The notes: generated by a model from the sequence alone, not told the origin. Counted from the stretch's first letter, positions 24,063-37,400 are shown. The stretch: DNA of 64,000 bases from Elysia chlorotica (GCA_003991915.1 RQTK01000231.1:109954-173953), one strand, 5' to 3'. Program-made: numbers and translations.

Positions 24063-26424
24063 GACAATTTCCCTCTTTGTCACCTTTTTGTTTCGTACAA
24101 TGTGTCTAGTGCGTAGTAAAGTTTCCATCTGTTTTTCAATGTTCTTTTTAATCTGCCTATAATTTTATCTTTTGCATAATTATAGTCTTGTTTTTTTAAG
24201 ACACAGTGAATGGAGAGCGACAGACAACCAAACAATCTACTAGTAGATTCCCTGAACATTTCACAAGTACTGTGTATTATAGCTATATAGGGCATCCTTG
24301 TGAATTCTTCAAAAATTTCGAAGCTGAAGAGGATCCCCTACAAGAAGGCTTGAAAGACCGTAGGCAAATAAATCATGTTTTTCCGTTATAGTTAAACTGT
24401 TTGGGACGCTACTCAAAAAGAATATACGACAAAAGTATTACAATTGTTTACAATTACATTACCAAGACATTAGTGAGATTGCCATTACTAAATCTACATT
24501 GATACTCTATACATTTTTTTATCCAAAATCTATCAGAAATAAAATTTAGTAGGGCGTTTTTTGAAAGTGTGAAACAACATAAGCATTCGCTGACGTTCTT
24601 GGCAGACATAAATAAATAACTCATAAAATTTCAGGTACACAGTTACTGCAGTGCCAGTGAAATCTGCTTAAAATAGCTTTTTATATTCATCATAAAGGTC
24701 TCTCAAATGTATCTATTATACTCCGCCTACATTAAAAATATCTTTAGGAGTTTGGAGTGATGCAAAAAACGTTTTTGCCACAACTCGCTACGCCCCCTTC
24801 CTTCTACGCGATAATATTCTGCCTATGTAAAAAGAAGTACTTCCGATTCTTGTTCCACAGAGGAGAGAGAACAATCGCGCTTTCTAGAAACAGAAGAGCG
24901 GTTCCCGTAGATCCAGACTTGCGAAGAGGACGGGCCAATGAGAGTTGTCGTGAGAGCGCGCTCTACCACCAGCAACAGACGATAACCGCATGCTATCGGG
25001 TTAAAAGGAGTTCTCGCCCTTATATTACCGCTAAGATTAAACGTTAGGCGTAGACAGTATTGAAAATGAGAATCGTCCTTACTTGGAAGAAATACTTTCC
25101 GACATCGTTTATTATAATTGTGCCAAAGGGACCTTGGAGATATTTAGTTTGTTGTTGTTTTTTTTATTAAAAAAATGTTGTTTTATTGTTATTATATTAG
25201 CATAATTTAATTATATATACATTTTTTGGATTTTGTTGCTGCTGTTGTTGTTGTTGTTCTTTTTACTTTTTCTGTGGTGTTAATATTTATATTGGTTTTG
25301 TTTTTAAATGAATATAAAATATTTTATAAATGATCATTACGACGGGCTATCCCGTTCATTAAAGTGTGTTCGCAGAGTGGAATTTATTAAGTTTTAAACT
25401 TTTACAGTATAGCGTGAATACTGCAGAAACGCAAAAAGCTATGAACCATTTTATGTCGTTTCTCGCTGTTTTCCTTTGTTTTGTAAATAGCGCTCATTTT
25501 TTTCTTCTTAAGTTAAGTCTAATGTTCACCTTGAAAGGGGGGGGGGGGATAGAGATTTCTTAAAAACATCTTAGTTCTATAAACTATATTTATTTATTTC
25601 TTCGAGTTTTTTGTTTGTTTTTAAAAAGTAAAAAAAAATTTTTTAAAGACCTGAAAAATATTCTGCTCATTTTATTTGGAATAGGGGAATTTTAGAGACA
25701 AAGATTTTCCAATCAATTGTAGAATGGAAGTTTGGAGGAAACAGACATTACAGTTTTTCTACAATTATTTACATTTCTTAACAAAACTAGGTTCTAGGTT
25801 CCAACTATTTCCTGTCGATCAAGCTCAATTATTTTTCTTTAATCCGGGGGTTGTGCGAGAGCTTATTTTCTGAGTTGTGTTTCTTGTGTGTGGATGTCGT
25901 TATTGAGCGAGCTATTATGTTCTTGAGATAATAATGTCGAAGGCTGGAATCCGAAGGTGGAATCTTCTCTAGGGCCTTACATCGTACAACTTTATATCAC
26001 GACATTCAATGTATGGATTACGTTGACGCACAGAAATCATAATACCTATCTTATTTACGTTGTGCTTTATTTATTTCTCCAGAACTGATGATTTAGTGGG
26101 GAAAAAGAAAACAAATAAGAGACAAAAAGAAACCGAACATTAATTGCTTTTCACTTGCGGAAGGCAGCAACAAGTTTTTGTAATGTAACGTTACCAGACG
26201 AAGACCAAAGGAGTATGACAGAAAAATACCTTGTGAGGGACTAAACTTTTTCAAGTCAAGCAATTATGTGAGTATAATGCATGCATCTTCTGATGTGTAT
26301 GTTGAATCAGTATGCTTATAACTTCATTGCTCTGTGGCGTCGTGTTGTTCGTTTATTCGTTTCCAATAACAGCAATAAGTCTATATCAGGGAAGACCTCT
26401 TAGAATAAAGAATGACAATTTCAT
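24059..26424. other. Unannotated stretch, one GC-richer island
   Basis: Mostly AT-rich with (TTG)n around 25220-25258 and a run of ten G near 25539-25549. The patch 24855-25045 is GC- and CpG-richer and contains GGGCCAATGAGAG, a CCAAT-box-like string. It has no proven transcript. Confidence 0.3.
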
Positions 26425-26612
26425 TGAGCCATAGAGATATAAAGCGGGGCAACGATTTCTATCTCAGCCGCTCACATTATGCTGACAGCGATCCAACCAT
26501 TTATGAATGCAATCCAACAATCATTTTTGTCCCATTGTAGAATCTAAACAGAAACCTCCTACGTTAAAGTCTACCGCTCTAACCATTAGACCAGCTCGTA
26601 CCTCTCCTACCT
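26425..26612 (-). mobile_element. SINE with a different tRNA-like head
   Basis: The minus-strand head reads GAGCTGGTCTAATGGTTAGA then GCGGTAGACTTTAACG, closer to a standard tRNA A-box region than the common head. The body TGGATCGCTGTCAGCATAAT and GTGAGCGGCTGAGATAGAAA belongs to the common family. The tail is missing. Confidence 0.65.
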
Positions 26613-26901
26613 ATTGGTTTCTGTTTTATAAGTTAAAAATACATGTTTATTTATTTGATACTGGTAATTACCAAATATTATACCATGATGAACAATTGTC
26701 TGGAAAAGAAATTATTCCTTATGGATTTATTTTAAAGACTTAAGATACAAAAATCTCAACGTAGAAATTGCCAATTTCAAGTCCCGATTTTCCAACGCTT
26801 TCGTTTCTTTGTTTTATAGGCCGAGATGTGTCTTATTCAAGAAATAAGGAAATAATAAACCAGGGTATAGCCCATAGTTTAGGTTAGGTTTGTCACAATA
26901 G

Positions 26902-26995
26902 TAGTTGTTGTTATTGTTGTTAACTGTCGTTGTTGCTATTGTTTTTTTCTTTGTTCTTGACGTTGTTATTACTGATGTTGGTGTCGTAATGCTGT
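26902..26995 (+). repeat. Degenerate (GTT)n tract
   Basis: Imperfect GTT triplets leading into the SINE body at 26996. Confidence 0.7.
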
Positions 26996-27165
26996 GGGTG
27001 GGTGTCAGTATAATGTGACCGGCTGAGACAGGAGTAATGGAATCCCCACCCTGTCTTGTGTGTGGCAGCACATACAATTGTTAGACGTCAGTATTGTGGC
27101 CCGTCCAAATATAGTCTAGATAGTGCTGATGTTGGACGTTAAACCAACGCAACTGAACTGAACTG
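26996..27165 (+). mobile_element. SINE body and tail, headless
   Basis: Starts at GTGGGTGGGTGTCAGTATAA and keeps body and tail (GTGCTGATGTTGGACGTTAA), ending AACGCAACTGAACTGAACTG. The tRNA head is absent, so this copy is 5'-truncated. Confidence 0.8.
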
Positions 27166-27265
27166 TCGTAATGCCGTTGTTGTTTTTTTATCGTTATTGT
27201 TGTTGTTTTTGTTGCTGTTGATGATGTTCTTTTTTGTTATTGTTGTACATACATACATACATACA
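27166..27265 (+). repeat. (GTT)n and (CATA)n simple repeats
   Basis: GTT triplets to about 27246, then CATA tetramers at about 27246-27266. Confidence 0.75.
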
Positions 27266-27436
27266 TAAGATACCCAAAATGTAGCATAGCCCAATTGGAT
27301 TTTCAAGTACCGGGGATGATATAACCTGCTCAGGTAGCGTCCGTGACTCTTTGTTGAAGCGTTGGCCTTAAGAACATTAAATCCACTGTTCGGATCATGA
27401 TCGGTGCGGACCAAACGGTTGTAAAAACTCATCACG

Positions 27437-27700
27437 AACTCACTCAAGTGTCAGAGCGTCGGTCTACCAATCGGGCGGTCTCTCGTTCGAAACCCAAAAT
27501 GTAGTCAAATTTTATTTCCAACTTCGTTCTTTAGTGTTTGGATTGGTGCCAGCATAATATGACCGTATGAGTCAGGAGTGGGGGTATCCCCGCCTCGTCT
27601 CTGTGTGTCAGCCTGTAAAGTTGTCAGACGTTAGTCTTGGGACATCGATGATATAGCCTACATAGTGTTGACATTGGACTCTAAGCAACCAACTGAAAAT
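27437..27700 (+). mobile_element. Old SINE copy, full length
   Basis: The head CAGAGCGTCGGTCTACCAAT and TCTCGTTCGAAACCC (B box) is followed by an insertion of about 40 bp, then the body ATTGGTGCCAGCATAATATG and tail ATAGTGTTGACATTGGACTC. It ends AAGCAACCAACTGAAAA. Confidence 0.75.
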
Positions 27701-28127
27701 TAAGCGGATTTGTGCTGTAATGATGGCTGCTTTGAGACGATCAAGATTGTGTGCATTGTGAAAATTACTTTGAAAGGAAAAACATTCCGTTGTGTTATGC
27801 CCTTCAATTAATCTCTTACGATGGAAAGATATAATTTTGCTTGACATACATTATAGCAAGATTGGTGAACGTTTTGGATGATATAAAATAAACCAATAGT
27901 TAGCAACAGTAACATTGCAATTATCCTTAATCTTAAAAAAAAAAAAACGGTACGGAAATTAAACAGTTTAACATTATTTTTCTCGTCAATGTAGGTTTCA
28001 AACCTTCATTAATGGGAAGAGAAAAGGCTAATTCAATTATTTGTCGTACAAAGATAACAAAGATTAAAGGAAAGCGCTTTTTCCTAACAGAAGGTTTCAT
28101 TTTCCGATAAGGACACTTTTTCCCTTC

Positions 28128-28275
28128 TTTTGGAGGTTGATGCCAATCAAATGTGACCCGTTGGGACAGCTAGAAGTCCCGTCTCCCTGCCATGTCTCTG
28201 TGTGGCAGCACGTTAAATGACTTGACGCTATTCTTTGCATCCGTCCGTAAGATAGCCTAGTATTTGTTGCTGATT
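28128..28275 (+). mobile_element. SINE body fragment
   Basis: TGATGCCAATCAAATGTGAC, GTCTCTGTGTGGCAGCACG and AGATAGCCTAGTATTTGTTG. Head and terminal tail are missing. Confidence 0.7.
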
Positions 28276-29034
28276 ACGGCTATTTTGAAATCAAGGAAGT
28301 ATACTAGAAATGCATTATGTCTGAATAATAGCATAGTAATATGAAAAATAGTATGAAATAATATCCTATAGTTTGTACAAAAAAAAAAAACAACCAAACT
28401 TTGATTTTTGTTGTTTTTTGTGAATGAATAATTTACCAAAAAGGCTTTGGGCACTATTTTAATGCAGTCTACCATTTATATAATTTTTCTCATTTGAAGC
28501 TTAAGCCAGTTTTCCTCCTTGTCTATTTTCAGTGGCCAAATAATTATTCAGTACTAGAGAATATACTAATCTACCTCAATGATGATATCCAAATGACACA
28601 TAGATCAAACAAACCCGGGCCGAAAGCAGATTAATCTACAATCCGGTCTACAAAGTCTTGACTTTTATTGTTAAAGAAATCGATTTGCTACATCAAAGAG
28701 TAATATAAAATAGATGGTATATTACTAAAGAGGAAGAAACAAAGCAAAAAAATGTGAAGACATCAAAGTCAGAGTATCTGAGTAAAAAAAGATAATTAAT
28801 GTCAAAGTTGGTTGACAGCTCAATTTACGGAACTACTATATCTCTGCTAAAAGACTGGTGGATGGATACATAGAAACATGGATTAATGGAAAGGTAAACA
28901 ATGGGTTAAAAACACGATAGATGAGTAAGTGGTTTGACAAATAGATGAATCATTGCAGCATACATAAATATTTGCAACATACGAAAAGCATCTATAAACG
29001 CATGAAATAATTGGCAAAAATTGTGTTCCTGTTT

Positions 29035-29135
29035 CGACTGGTTGTGACAGCAGCTAAAATTACCAGACGTTGGTCTTGGGACCCTTCCACGATGTAGCCT
29101 AGTTGCCAATATTTGACTTGCAGAAACCAAGCTAC
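29035..29135 (+). mobile_element. SINE 3' fragment
   Basis: CCAGACGTTGGTCTTGGGAC and ACGATGTAGCCTAGTTGCCA correspond to the last third of the SINE. Confidence 0.6.
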
Positions 29136-29574
29136 CATCAAGCTACCAACGTATAGGCGAAAACATAATACAAAATAAAAGCAACGTGTTTGGGTTGAAA
29201 TGATGAAAAAATTATGGACCACAAAACAGAAGAGCCAGTAGGCAAAATATAGAAAAATCATGGCGCTAACATTTTGTTAATTTTGAGATGTAAGAGGTCG
29301 AAAGTATGAGGCAGAAGAAATACATTTTAAGATATTAAAAACAAGGAGGAGCTGCTATCATGGCATGTAAAATTTAAAGCAGAAGACTGATGGGATATAA
29401 ATCATGTAAAACAATTACAAAAGAGATAATACCTAACTTGTGAACTAGAAATGTCTAAACAACAATATACTGTCACTCTTTCATTCCGTCCCCTCTCCCT
29501 TCACTCCCCGCGTCTCTCTCTTTCAAATCAACATGCCTTTTTTCTATATATCTAATTGTATTCCTCTGTATCAT

Positions 29575-29594
29575 TCTCTTTCTCTCTCTTTCTT

Positions 29595-29638
<44 letters not shown>
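29575..29638 (+). repeat. (CT)n array
   Basis: CT with a few TTTC interruptions at the left. Confidence 0.95.
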
Positions 29639-29640
<2 letters not shown>

Positions 29641-30675
29641 GCTTTTCTCATCGCTTTTTCTTGCCATCCAATTACATAATTATAGTTCTGAGAGAAGAGA
29701 AAGTTATTGAAAATATAAATCCAAATATGCATAAAACAATTTCAGATCGGTAAACGTGCAGGAGATTCGTTTTAAAAAATTTATTTGCGGGTTGCGAATA
29801 GAACGACATAGTATTTATCCTCGTTGCAGAAACACAATGGTATTACATAGCTAGAATAAAATCTCTAACTTTCAGTCCAATATTTAATATAAATCAAACA
29901 ACAAAACAAAACTACAGCATACGGTCGACAATACTAAAAACTGACAGCCAAACACGACCAACCAGAAAATAATAATGCTGACTTTCTTTTCCTCCTGTCA
30001 ATTTCCTTTCAGTGTGCAGACTCTTGTACATTTAGCTACCTATCTGGAAGCAGTCAATTTATTTTATTAAAATGACAAGGAATCCACTATCGATGTTCAG
30101 AACTTAAGTATGCCTACGTCTTTCACTTCCCCAATCTCAGTCAATATTTAGAAGAAGCAGCTCTGAAAAAAAATATATCAAGCAAACAAAACTCGCTTTT
30201 ATAATTATTTTTGCGAACTTTTAACGTTTATCAAGTTTTTGTCCTTCATAATATATAATTAACACAATTTTCAGTTTTTTTAGTGTTATAACTAGATCAA
30301 AAACGTATCTACTCACAGTACTAGAACTTTCGTTATTGCTTGGGAATGGGAATTTACCATGAGGAACAAAACGTAGTTAATAAAAGACATGAGGTTCACA
30401 TAAGGTTTTTGTTAGTTCGTCACACAGAAGGGGTAAGTTATGTTGATAGCAGCTCAATACTCTAGTGTCGTAATTAAAACATCTCTGCACCCTTATTTAT
30501 TCTTATGATTTCTATTGAAAAAAAATCATTAAAAAAAAAATAAAAAAAAAGTAAAATTAAAAATTTTAAAAAGGACAAAAGTGCACTATGCCACCTAAGC
30601 TTTTTGAAGAACTCTACTGACTCCCAACAAAGAGAGAACCTTATTAATTTTTAAACACTCATTTCTTAAAATTGT
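29639..30675. other. Unannotated AT-rich stretch
   Basis: Poly-A patches near 30520-30560; nothing else seen. Confidence 0.35.
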
Positions 30676-30679
30676 ATTG

Positions 30680-30942
30680 AGGGACTAACATTGCTATCTC
30701 AAGTGGTAAAGTGTAGGTCTCAAGAAGGGAAGGTAGGCGGGTTTCAATCCCACGATCGGCAAAATATTAAGTGTTCAATTTCATACCCTGTAACTGGTTG
30801 GGTCGGTGTCAGTAAAATGTGACTGGCTGAGACAGGAGTCCAGATCTCTCCGCCCTGTCGCGTGTGTGATAGCAAATCAATTGTCAGACGTCAGGTATTG
30901 GACCTGCCAACAATATAGCCTGTGTAGTGCCGACGTTGAACG
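30680..30942 (+). mobile_element. SINE copy, left member of inverted nest
   Basis: The head ATCTCAAGTGGTAAAGTGTA and GCGGGTTTCAATCCCACG (B box) is followed by a diverged linker. The body GGTCGGTGTCAGTAAAATG and tail to GTGCCGACGTTGAACG abut a minus-strand copy. Confidence 0.85.
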
Positions 30943-31115
30943 GTTGTTGGGTTGTTGGGTTGGTTTAATGTTTAACAGCAGCACAATATAGACTATATTG
31001 TGGACGGGCCCCAAGACGGACGTCTGACAATTTTATGTGCTGCCACACACGAAACAGGGCGGGGATACCATGACTCCTGTCTCAGCCGGTCACATTATAC
31101 TGACACCGACCCAAC
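30943..31115 (-). mobile_element. SINE body and tail, inverted, headless
   Basis: In + orientation it starts GTTGGGTTGGTTTAATGTT and runs to ACACCGACCCAAC. Close to the family consensus, so younger than its neighbours. The head is missing. Confidence 0.85.
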
Positions 31116-31212
31116 GCGTGTATGATAACAAATCAATTGTCAGACGTCAGGTCTTGGACCTGTCAACAATAATAAATAGACTGTGCAGTGCTGAGGTTGG
31201 ACGTTAAGCAAC
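31115..31212 (+). mobile_element. Repeated SINE 3' segment after the inverted copy
   Basis: CGCGTGTATGATAACAAATC and the following tail repeat 30859-30942 with few changes, then continue to GAGGTTGGACGTTAAGCAAC. Confidence 0.8.
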
Positions 31213-31273
31213 AAAACAAACAGTAATATCATAATTATTATTATTCCTTTTCTTCTTATTCTTATTCTTTTTA

Positions 31274-31464
31274 TTAGTAGTAGTAGTGTTGCTCTTAATC
31301 TAAGCAAGTTTTATTCGGATGTGCCTTTCTCGATAAAACTATTGATGATATACTGATTGATTTGATTATTTTGATTTATTTTCATATAGAATCGTGTACA
31401 TCCGTGCTGCAGCTTCTGAAATTTCACTCTCTTATTCATTTTATTCTCTCATCCGATTTCTCCC

Positions 31465-31528
<64 letters not shown>

Positions 31529-31702
31529 TTGTTCTTAATCTAAGTAAGTTTTATTCGGATCTGCCTTTCTCGATGAAACTATTGATGATTATACTGATTG
31601 ATTTGATTATTTTGATTAATTGTTATATAGAATTCCTGTACACCCGTGCTACAGCTTATGAAATTTCACTCTTTATTTCATTTTTTCTCTCACCCGATTT
31701 CT

Positions 31703-31705
<3 letters not shown>
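31274..31705 (+). repeat. Tandem duplication, period 240 bp, with (TAG)n
   Basis: Two copies (about 31274-31464 and 31516-31705). Each starts in TAG triplets, then TCTTAATCTAAG, TTTTATTCGGAT and GATTGATTTGATTATTTTGA, and ends CCGATTTCTCCC. The TAG array is about 15 bp in the first copy and over 60 bp between the copies. Confidence 0.85.
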
Positions 31706-31792
<87 letters not shown>

Positions 31793-31885
31793 CTAATTCC
31801 CTCTTCCCCTCGCTCTTTCTCTGCATCCAACTCTCCAACTCTTTTTCTTTTCATCTGTCCATCTTTCTCTCCCTATCACTCTCTC

Positions 31886-31928
<43 letters not shown>

Positions 31929-31930
31929 CT
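31705..31930 (+). repeat. Poly-C, (CT)n, (ATCT)n and CT-rich tract
   Basis: (CT)n at 31711-31774, CTAT tetramers at 31775-31795, then impure CT to about 31930. Confidence 0.95.
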
Positions 31931-33060
31931 CGATTGGTTAACATCTCCTAAGCTCTAAGGAAGATCCGTTAGGGAAGCCTTCGTATCGTTTATGGCTTGG
32001 ACAATTTGCTTTTATAGGAGTTATGTTTTTGTTCTGGTACAGCCTCCTTTAAACTTTGATGGGTTTATTCATGTATATGTGCATATGTATGACACTATTT
32101 GGAAAGGGGAAAATGGATCACGTATTAAAATATTTACTTGAATTAATGAATTTCATTACACGGATAATTCTTACAATGTTCTCAAGGCAAACTTTATCGA
32201 AGATTTTTTGAAGAATAATTGTGTTGGTTGACACTGCCGCTAAACGAGTCATCATTGGCAATATCTTTTAAGTTTTATCCTAAGTGTCTTTTAAAATTTA
32301 GAGAGCCAGGCTGATTAGTAATATTAATTATATTACTATATATTACTATATTCATCATAAAAATGATATTATTAGTATAATAATGTTGATGATTGTATAT
32401 ACCGAAAAAACGATAGGGATTTGACTTGCAAATTACATAGGGCTTAAAACGTGATTGCATGGTTGTTAAAAATGTTCACATTGTTTCACGTTACACTATA
32501 GATCTATCAATGTTAATAGCGATGATTCTTTTATCAATTTTTACATACAGCTTTGCCCCATATTACATAGTGTAAATATTTTTTCCTTCAATAAATTAAA
32601 AACTCATTGGTTTTTTCAAACAAATATTCTGAATTTAAAAAACAAAGTTCAAAATCTGGTTTTTATTTTATAAAAATTACTTTTGTATTGTTCTGATGTT
32701 TTGAAATTAAACAGAAAAAAAATTAGAATCGGTGGTTGTAGTAACTGCTTCTTCCTATTAAACTTTGACCTCTTAGTTCATATGGATAGTAGATCCGTTT
32801 AATATCTTTTCACAAGATTAAAAGCCTATACAGAACCGAAGTGCCAAGACACACAACTTTATCTCTGCCTGGTCCTTGTGTTGCTGTTTTTTAATACAGA
32901 TAAGTTCCCCCGTAAAGACGCAATTAGAGAGACAAACAAAGTGCGAAAAGTAAGTAAGCAAACTAGCAGACTGAAGTGATACGATTTTGGAATGTTTGTA
33001 TTTGATTTTATTTTTTAATGTAAATTTTAAAACAATATTTACTGATGCTGTGTGGTTTAC
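31931..33060. other. Unannotated AT-rich stretch
   Basis: Nothing recognised. The opening bases AACATCTCCTAAGCTCTAAG resemble AACGTCTCCTAAGTCTCAAG at 57620, perhaps a remnant of the same old repeat. Confidence 0.35.
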
Positions 33061-33174
33061 TCTTTGAGAGAGAAAACGAGGCAGGCACAAAGATATAGGG
33101 TCGGAGGAAAGTGTAATGGAGGGACAGAGAATTGGAGGACGGAAACAATGAGGATGGATGAGACAGTAGAGAAC

Positions 33175-33203
33175 GAAGGAAACATAGAAAGAGAGGGAGA
33201 TAG

Positions 33204-33242
<39 letters not shown>

Positions 33243-33300
33243 GAGTGACATAGGAAGAAGAGAGCGAGAGAGATAGGGACGGTAGGAAAGACAGAGAGAA
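33175..33300 (+). repeat. GA-rich tract with (GA)n core
   Basis: The pure GA core is at about 33205-33238, within a longer purine-rich strand that continues impurely to about 33600. Confidence 0.9.
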
Positions 33301-34124
33301 AAAATTTGAGAGAGGGTGGGAGATGCATAGATACACATAAATAGAGCAAAACACAAGAAGTAGAACACTGAAAAATAGTGATTTAATAGAAAGGTGTATG
33401 AACTTTTAAAAAAGCGAGCGAATCGCATTTGATTGAGAACAAATAGACATAGACACGAGCTAGACAGACAGAAAAAACGGACAGTAACGTTGCACATACA
33501 GAGAGACAGACAAACAGTCAGAACGACCAACAGAAAAAAGCAGACATGATAAAAGGGAGGGGGCGGGAAAGCGAGACAGTGGGGAATGAGACAAACACGA
33601 ACGAAGAGAATCTTAATCGAAGTGTAGATTACAGAATGCACAGTGTTTATGAACTTAAATGTCTAGTGTAATACATTAAAACAAATTTTGTTTCGGAAAA
33701 TATGAAACAATATATCATTTGCCTTTAAATGGAACAGTCGTGACTGATGCAGTAAGTGTGTCAAAAGATACGTGACTCAATTATTGTTCTGGGCGTTGAT
33801 TGAAACAGATTGTCTGGGAGTTAAGTTAGAATTGGACTGTGTTACAAGGCACTTTAGCAGACATGCACGTCACGTTGTAGTTGTTGGAACCACTTACATA
33901 TTTACTTTATTAATGTATTTATTTATTTATTTTTGGTTGGAAGGCGTGTCAAAGAAAGGAAGAGGGATCATGACAAAAAGGTAGATGTGTGCATGTGGTT
34001 TATATACATATATAAAGAGATTGAAAGAAAGAGATGGAGATAAGAGAAAGATAAAGAGAGCAATAGAAAAATTAGAAAGCAGTGAGACAGAAAAGAACTA
34101 GAGCAAAAGTATAGTGAGTGAGAG

Positions 34125-34575
34125 AGTTTATTTTACGGCACGCCAGCAGAGTAATGGTTATAATTATTGTGCCTGTCCTAAGACAGTTAATACAATATAC
34201 TGGCAGCACCGTTGACCCCTTCATCTCTCTGAGTGGTAAAAGAATAACAATTGTGTGTAAAAAATGTTGGTTAAACGTAAAGGATATATACAGCAGTTTA
34301 AATTCTCCATGTGTAGAATTACATAGACACACCAATGTCCTTCAGATATCTCTAGAGGCGCTGAGGAATAACATAAAAAAAAATTATACTCTCTTATGTT
34401 TTGGAAGCCATGTACAGATTTCTTTACCGGTAAAAAAAGCGGACAGTCAACCAGAATGTGACTTATGGATAATTTGACAGTTGCAGGTATGACACTGTGG
34501 AAGGCGTGGGTAAGATGAGACTGTCCAGGTCGGAATCAATCGAGCATCACCTGGTCTCGTCTTCTGGCCTGAGAC
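34125..34575 (-). pseudogene. LINE C-terminus plus 3' tail, I/Jockey-like, broken
   Basis: On the minus strand, reading frames in order give RPGQSHLTHAF, then (after a frameshift) PQCHTCNCQ, then HILVDCPLF and finally RYLKDIGVS before stops. This matches the zinc-knuckle-like C-terminal end of I/Jockey-group LINEs, where a GH..LTH motif, a C..C pair and H.L.CP occur in this order just before the stop. The copy has at least two frameshifts and is dead. It ends in a 3' tail: GTATATTGTATTAACTGTC, then GCTGGCGTGCCGTAAAATAA. The same tail occurs alone at 51082-51186. Function as an element is established knowledge of the family; the match was made by eye. Confidence 0.65.
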
Positions 34576-35084
34576 ACTCTTTCTCAGTAACCTAAATGCA
34601 AGGATGGAGAGGGAAATAGAATGAGAGTGAGAGAAGAAAAGAAGGAAAGAAAAGAATAAAATAATAAAAAAATACGCAGAGAAAGCCATGTTAGTTGACA
34701 ACAAATGACTAGCTCTGAGAGAAACCGAAAGACAGAGAAGCATGCACATAGATGAGCATGGAGGAAGATGAAAATAGTAACTGAAAGACAGAAGGGGGTA
34801 GAGACATTCGGAAAAAAAATATTAAGAAAGTGAAATATATGATATAAAAAGAGTTAATTAGTATGAGAAAGGACACGCAGCATACAACCATTTTATCCTG
34901 CCACAGATCTTTGACATGGCAGAATTATTATCTATATCGTATCAGAATTGAGTAATCCTATAATCCTTTCCTTTAAGCAAAATATCAGTAACAGCTGAGG
35001 AAGTGTGATTTCACGCAAAAAGTCAATACACTTTAGAACGCTTTTTTTTTTTGGAAATGTTACCATAGTTGGAACAGAAGGATA
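34576..35084. other. Unannotated purine-rich stretch
   Basis: Impure GA-rich sequence; no element identified. Confidence 0.3.
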
Positions 35085-35152
35085 CCCAGATAACCATGGA
35101 TCTCCGTCACCGGAAGCCGATGTTCTAGCCCAGGGCTACCGCGCCCCAACCC
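35085..35152 (-). mobile_element. SINE head fragment
   Basis: The minus strand reads GGGGCGCGGTAGCCCTGGGC then TAGAACATCGGCTTCCGG. The match stops before the B box, so only the 5' end is present. Confidence 0.65.
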
Positions 35153-36243
35153 AATAGCCCAAGAATATGACTGTGATGTCACAAAAATACCATCTAGTTT
35201 AAAGATGTACCTCACTTTGATTCAAATTGTAAACGTTTTTTTTTACATCGGTGATGTTGCCTGCATTGTTTTTAGAAATCCTAGTTTACATATTGGTAAA
35301 GGAAGTCCCCTACATGAAATTATTTTCAAATAAGTGTTTGGAATTGTTCTGTTTTGTTTTCTTTTTCAGTACATTCAATCCAATCTTTTGTTACAGTAAC
35401 TGTGTCACAGTTATACACACAAAAAATATTTTTATTCTAAACCGTTAATTCCACTTTCTGTTCTATTTCAAAAGTGTCCGTGAAAGTCCTCTGCTTGCAA
35501 CTTAAAAATTCGATTAAACCTGGTAGAATTCTTCAAGCGTCTCATAATTATACGTTACGTATTGAGAGATACAATTTTTGAAGTGCTTTGGACAGATTTT
35601 CGAACGTTTTGGGGTGTCTAAACTTGTCGAGTCACAGACGCGTTCATAGAATAATTACCAACCAAATTTAAATAAGCTTTGATCAAAGAAAATTGCATCA
35701 AAAGGTGGAAAGAACATCGACTCTTCAAAGCGCTGCGGTGCTCTCTGCTTGTTTTCTGTATACTTAAGGTTATTTTAATTTATACATTTTTACCAAGAAC
35801 TATATAAATTCATGTAATTTTGGATAGTTGCTCACTTTACAAATTTCTTTAAATACTTACTATTTTTAGTTTGACATGAAATGATACAGTTTACAACCCC
35901 ACTTTTTTCTGCTGCCATGATTTTTTATTTCGTCCTTTCTTGCGCGAACAAGTTTTAAGCTCACAGTGTGTTTGTTTAACTCATTTTGATAGGAGCTTTC
36001 TGAAGTTTGGATACACTTGAATAACTTTCACGGGCAGTATTGATGATTTTTATTGTGTAGCCTGCTTCTTACGTTTAAATATCAAAACAAGAATAGTTCT
36101 TTTTTTTTTAGGTCTACCAAAACCTTCAGTGTTCTTCTTTTTTTAATTTCTGATTGGTTTTGGGTACGACATTTTAAAGTGTGTTTTTTTTCACTTTTTT
36201 TGGTTATGTTTTTGTGGTCGAAATCGGAAAAAAGTAGATGAAC
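35153..36243. other. Unannotated AT-rich stretch
   Basis: Nothing recognised apart from poly-T runs. Confidence 0.35.
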
Positions 36244-37000
<757 letters not shown>

Positions 37001-37247
37001 CCAATTTCGGGTAACATAAAAACTGCTTTGAAAATGTTGCATCGAAAAAGGCGTTAAAGTTAACGTATTCACCATTCCGAAGTGAAAAATCAAAAACTTA
37101 AAATCATAACTAGAACGCTCACTGCAACAGAATATCAAAACTACCATGTGCGTATTTTCAATAATGGTCTCTCTATGAATCCTTGCTGGCAGAGACAAAA
37201 TTTCATAATTAATGTAATATTTTTATGTGCATAGAATAGACTTAGAC
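37001..37247. other. Spacer after duplication copy 1
   Basis: GTAACATAAAAACTGCTTTG and AAAATGTTGCATCGAAAAAG resemble the end of the duplicated segment (CGTGCAACACGAACACCGTC, GAAGTTGTTACATCGGATAA), hinting at an older third partial copy. Confidence 0.45.
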
Positions 37248-37400
37248 TTCGGGTTTGGGGAGGGTCCCGGTTTGATGCCGTCTTTTCCTGGACTGGTTGT
37301 GTCGGTGTCAGTATGATGTGGCTAGGGAGGAATGTCCTGGTGTCCCTGCTCTGTCTCTAAGATGGAGCACGTAACACTTCTATAAGTAAGTCTTGAGACC
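37248..37400 (+). mobile_element. Old SINE copy, head reduced
   Basis: The body GTGTCGGTGTCAGTATGATG and GTCCCTGCTCTGTCTCTAAG is recognisable. It abuts the next copy in the same orientation. Confidence 0.6.

Noticed and set aside
34118..34477. 119-codon + strand open frame
   Set aside because: Lies antisense to the LINE C-terminus and 3' tail, whose motif order explains the sequence better.
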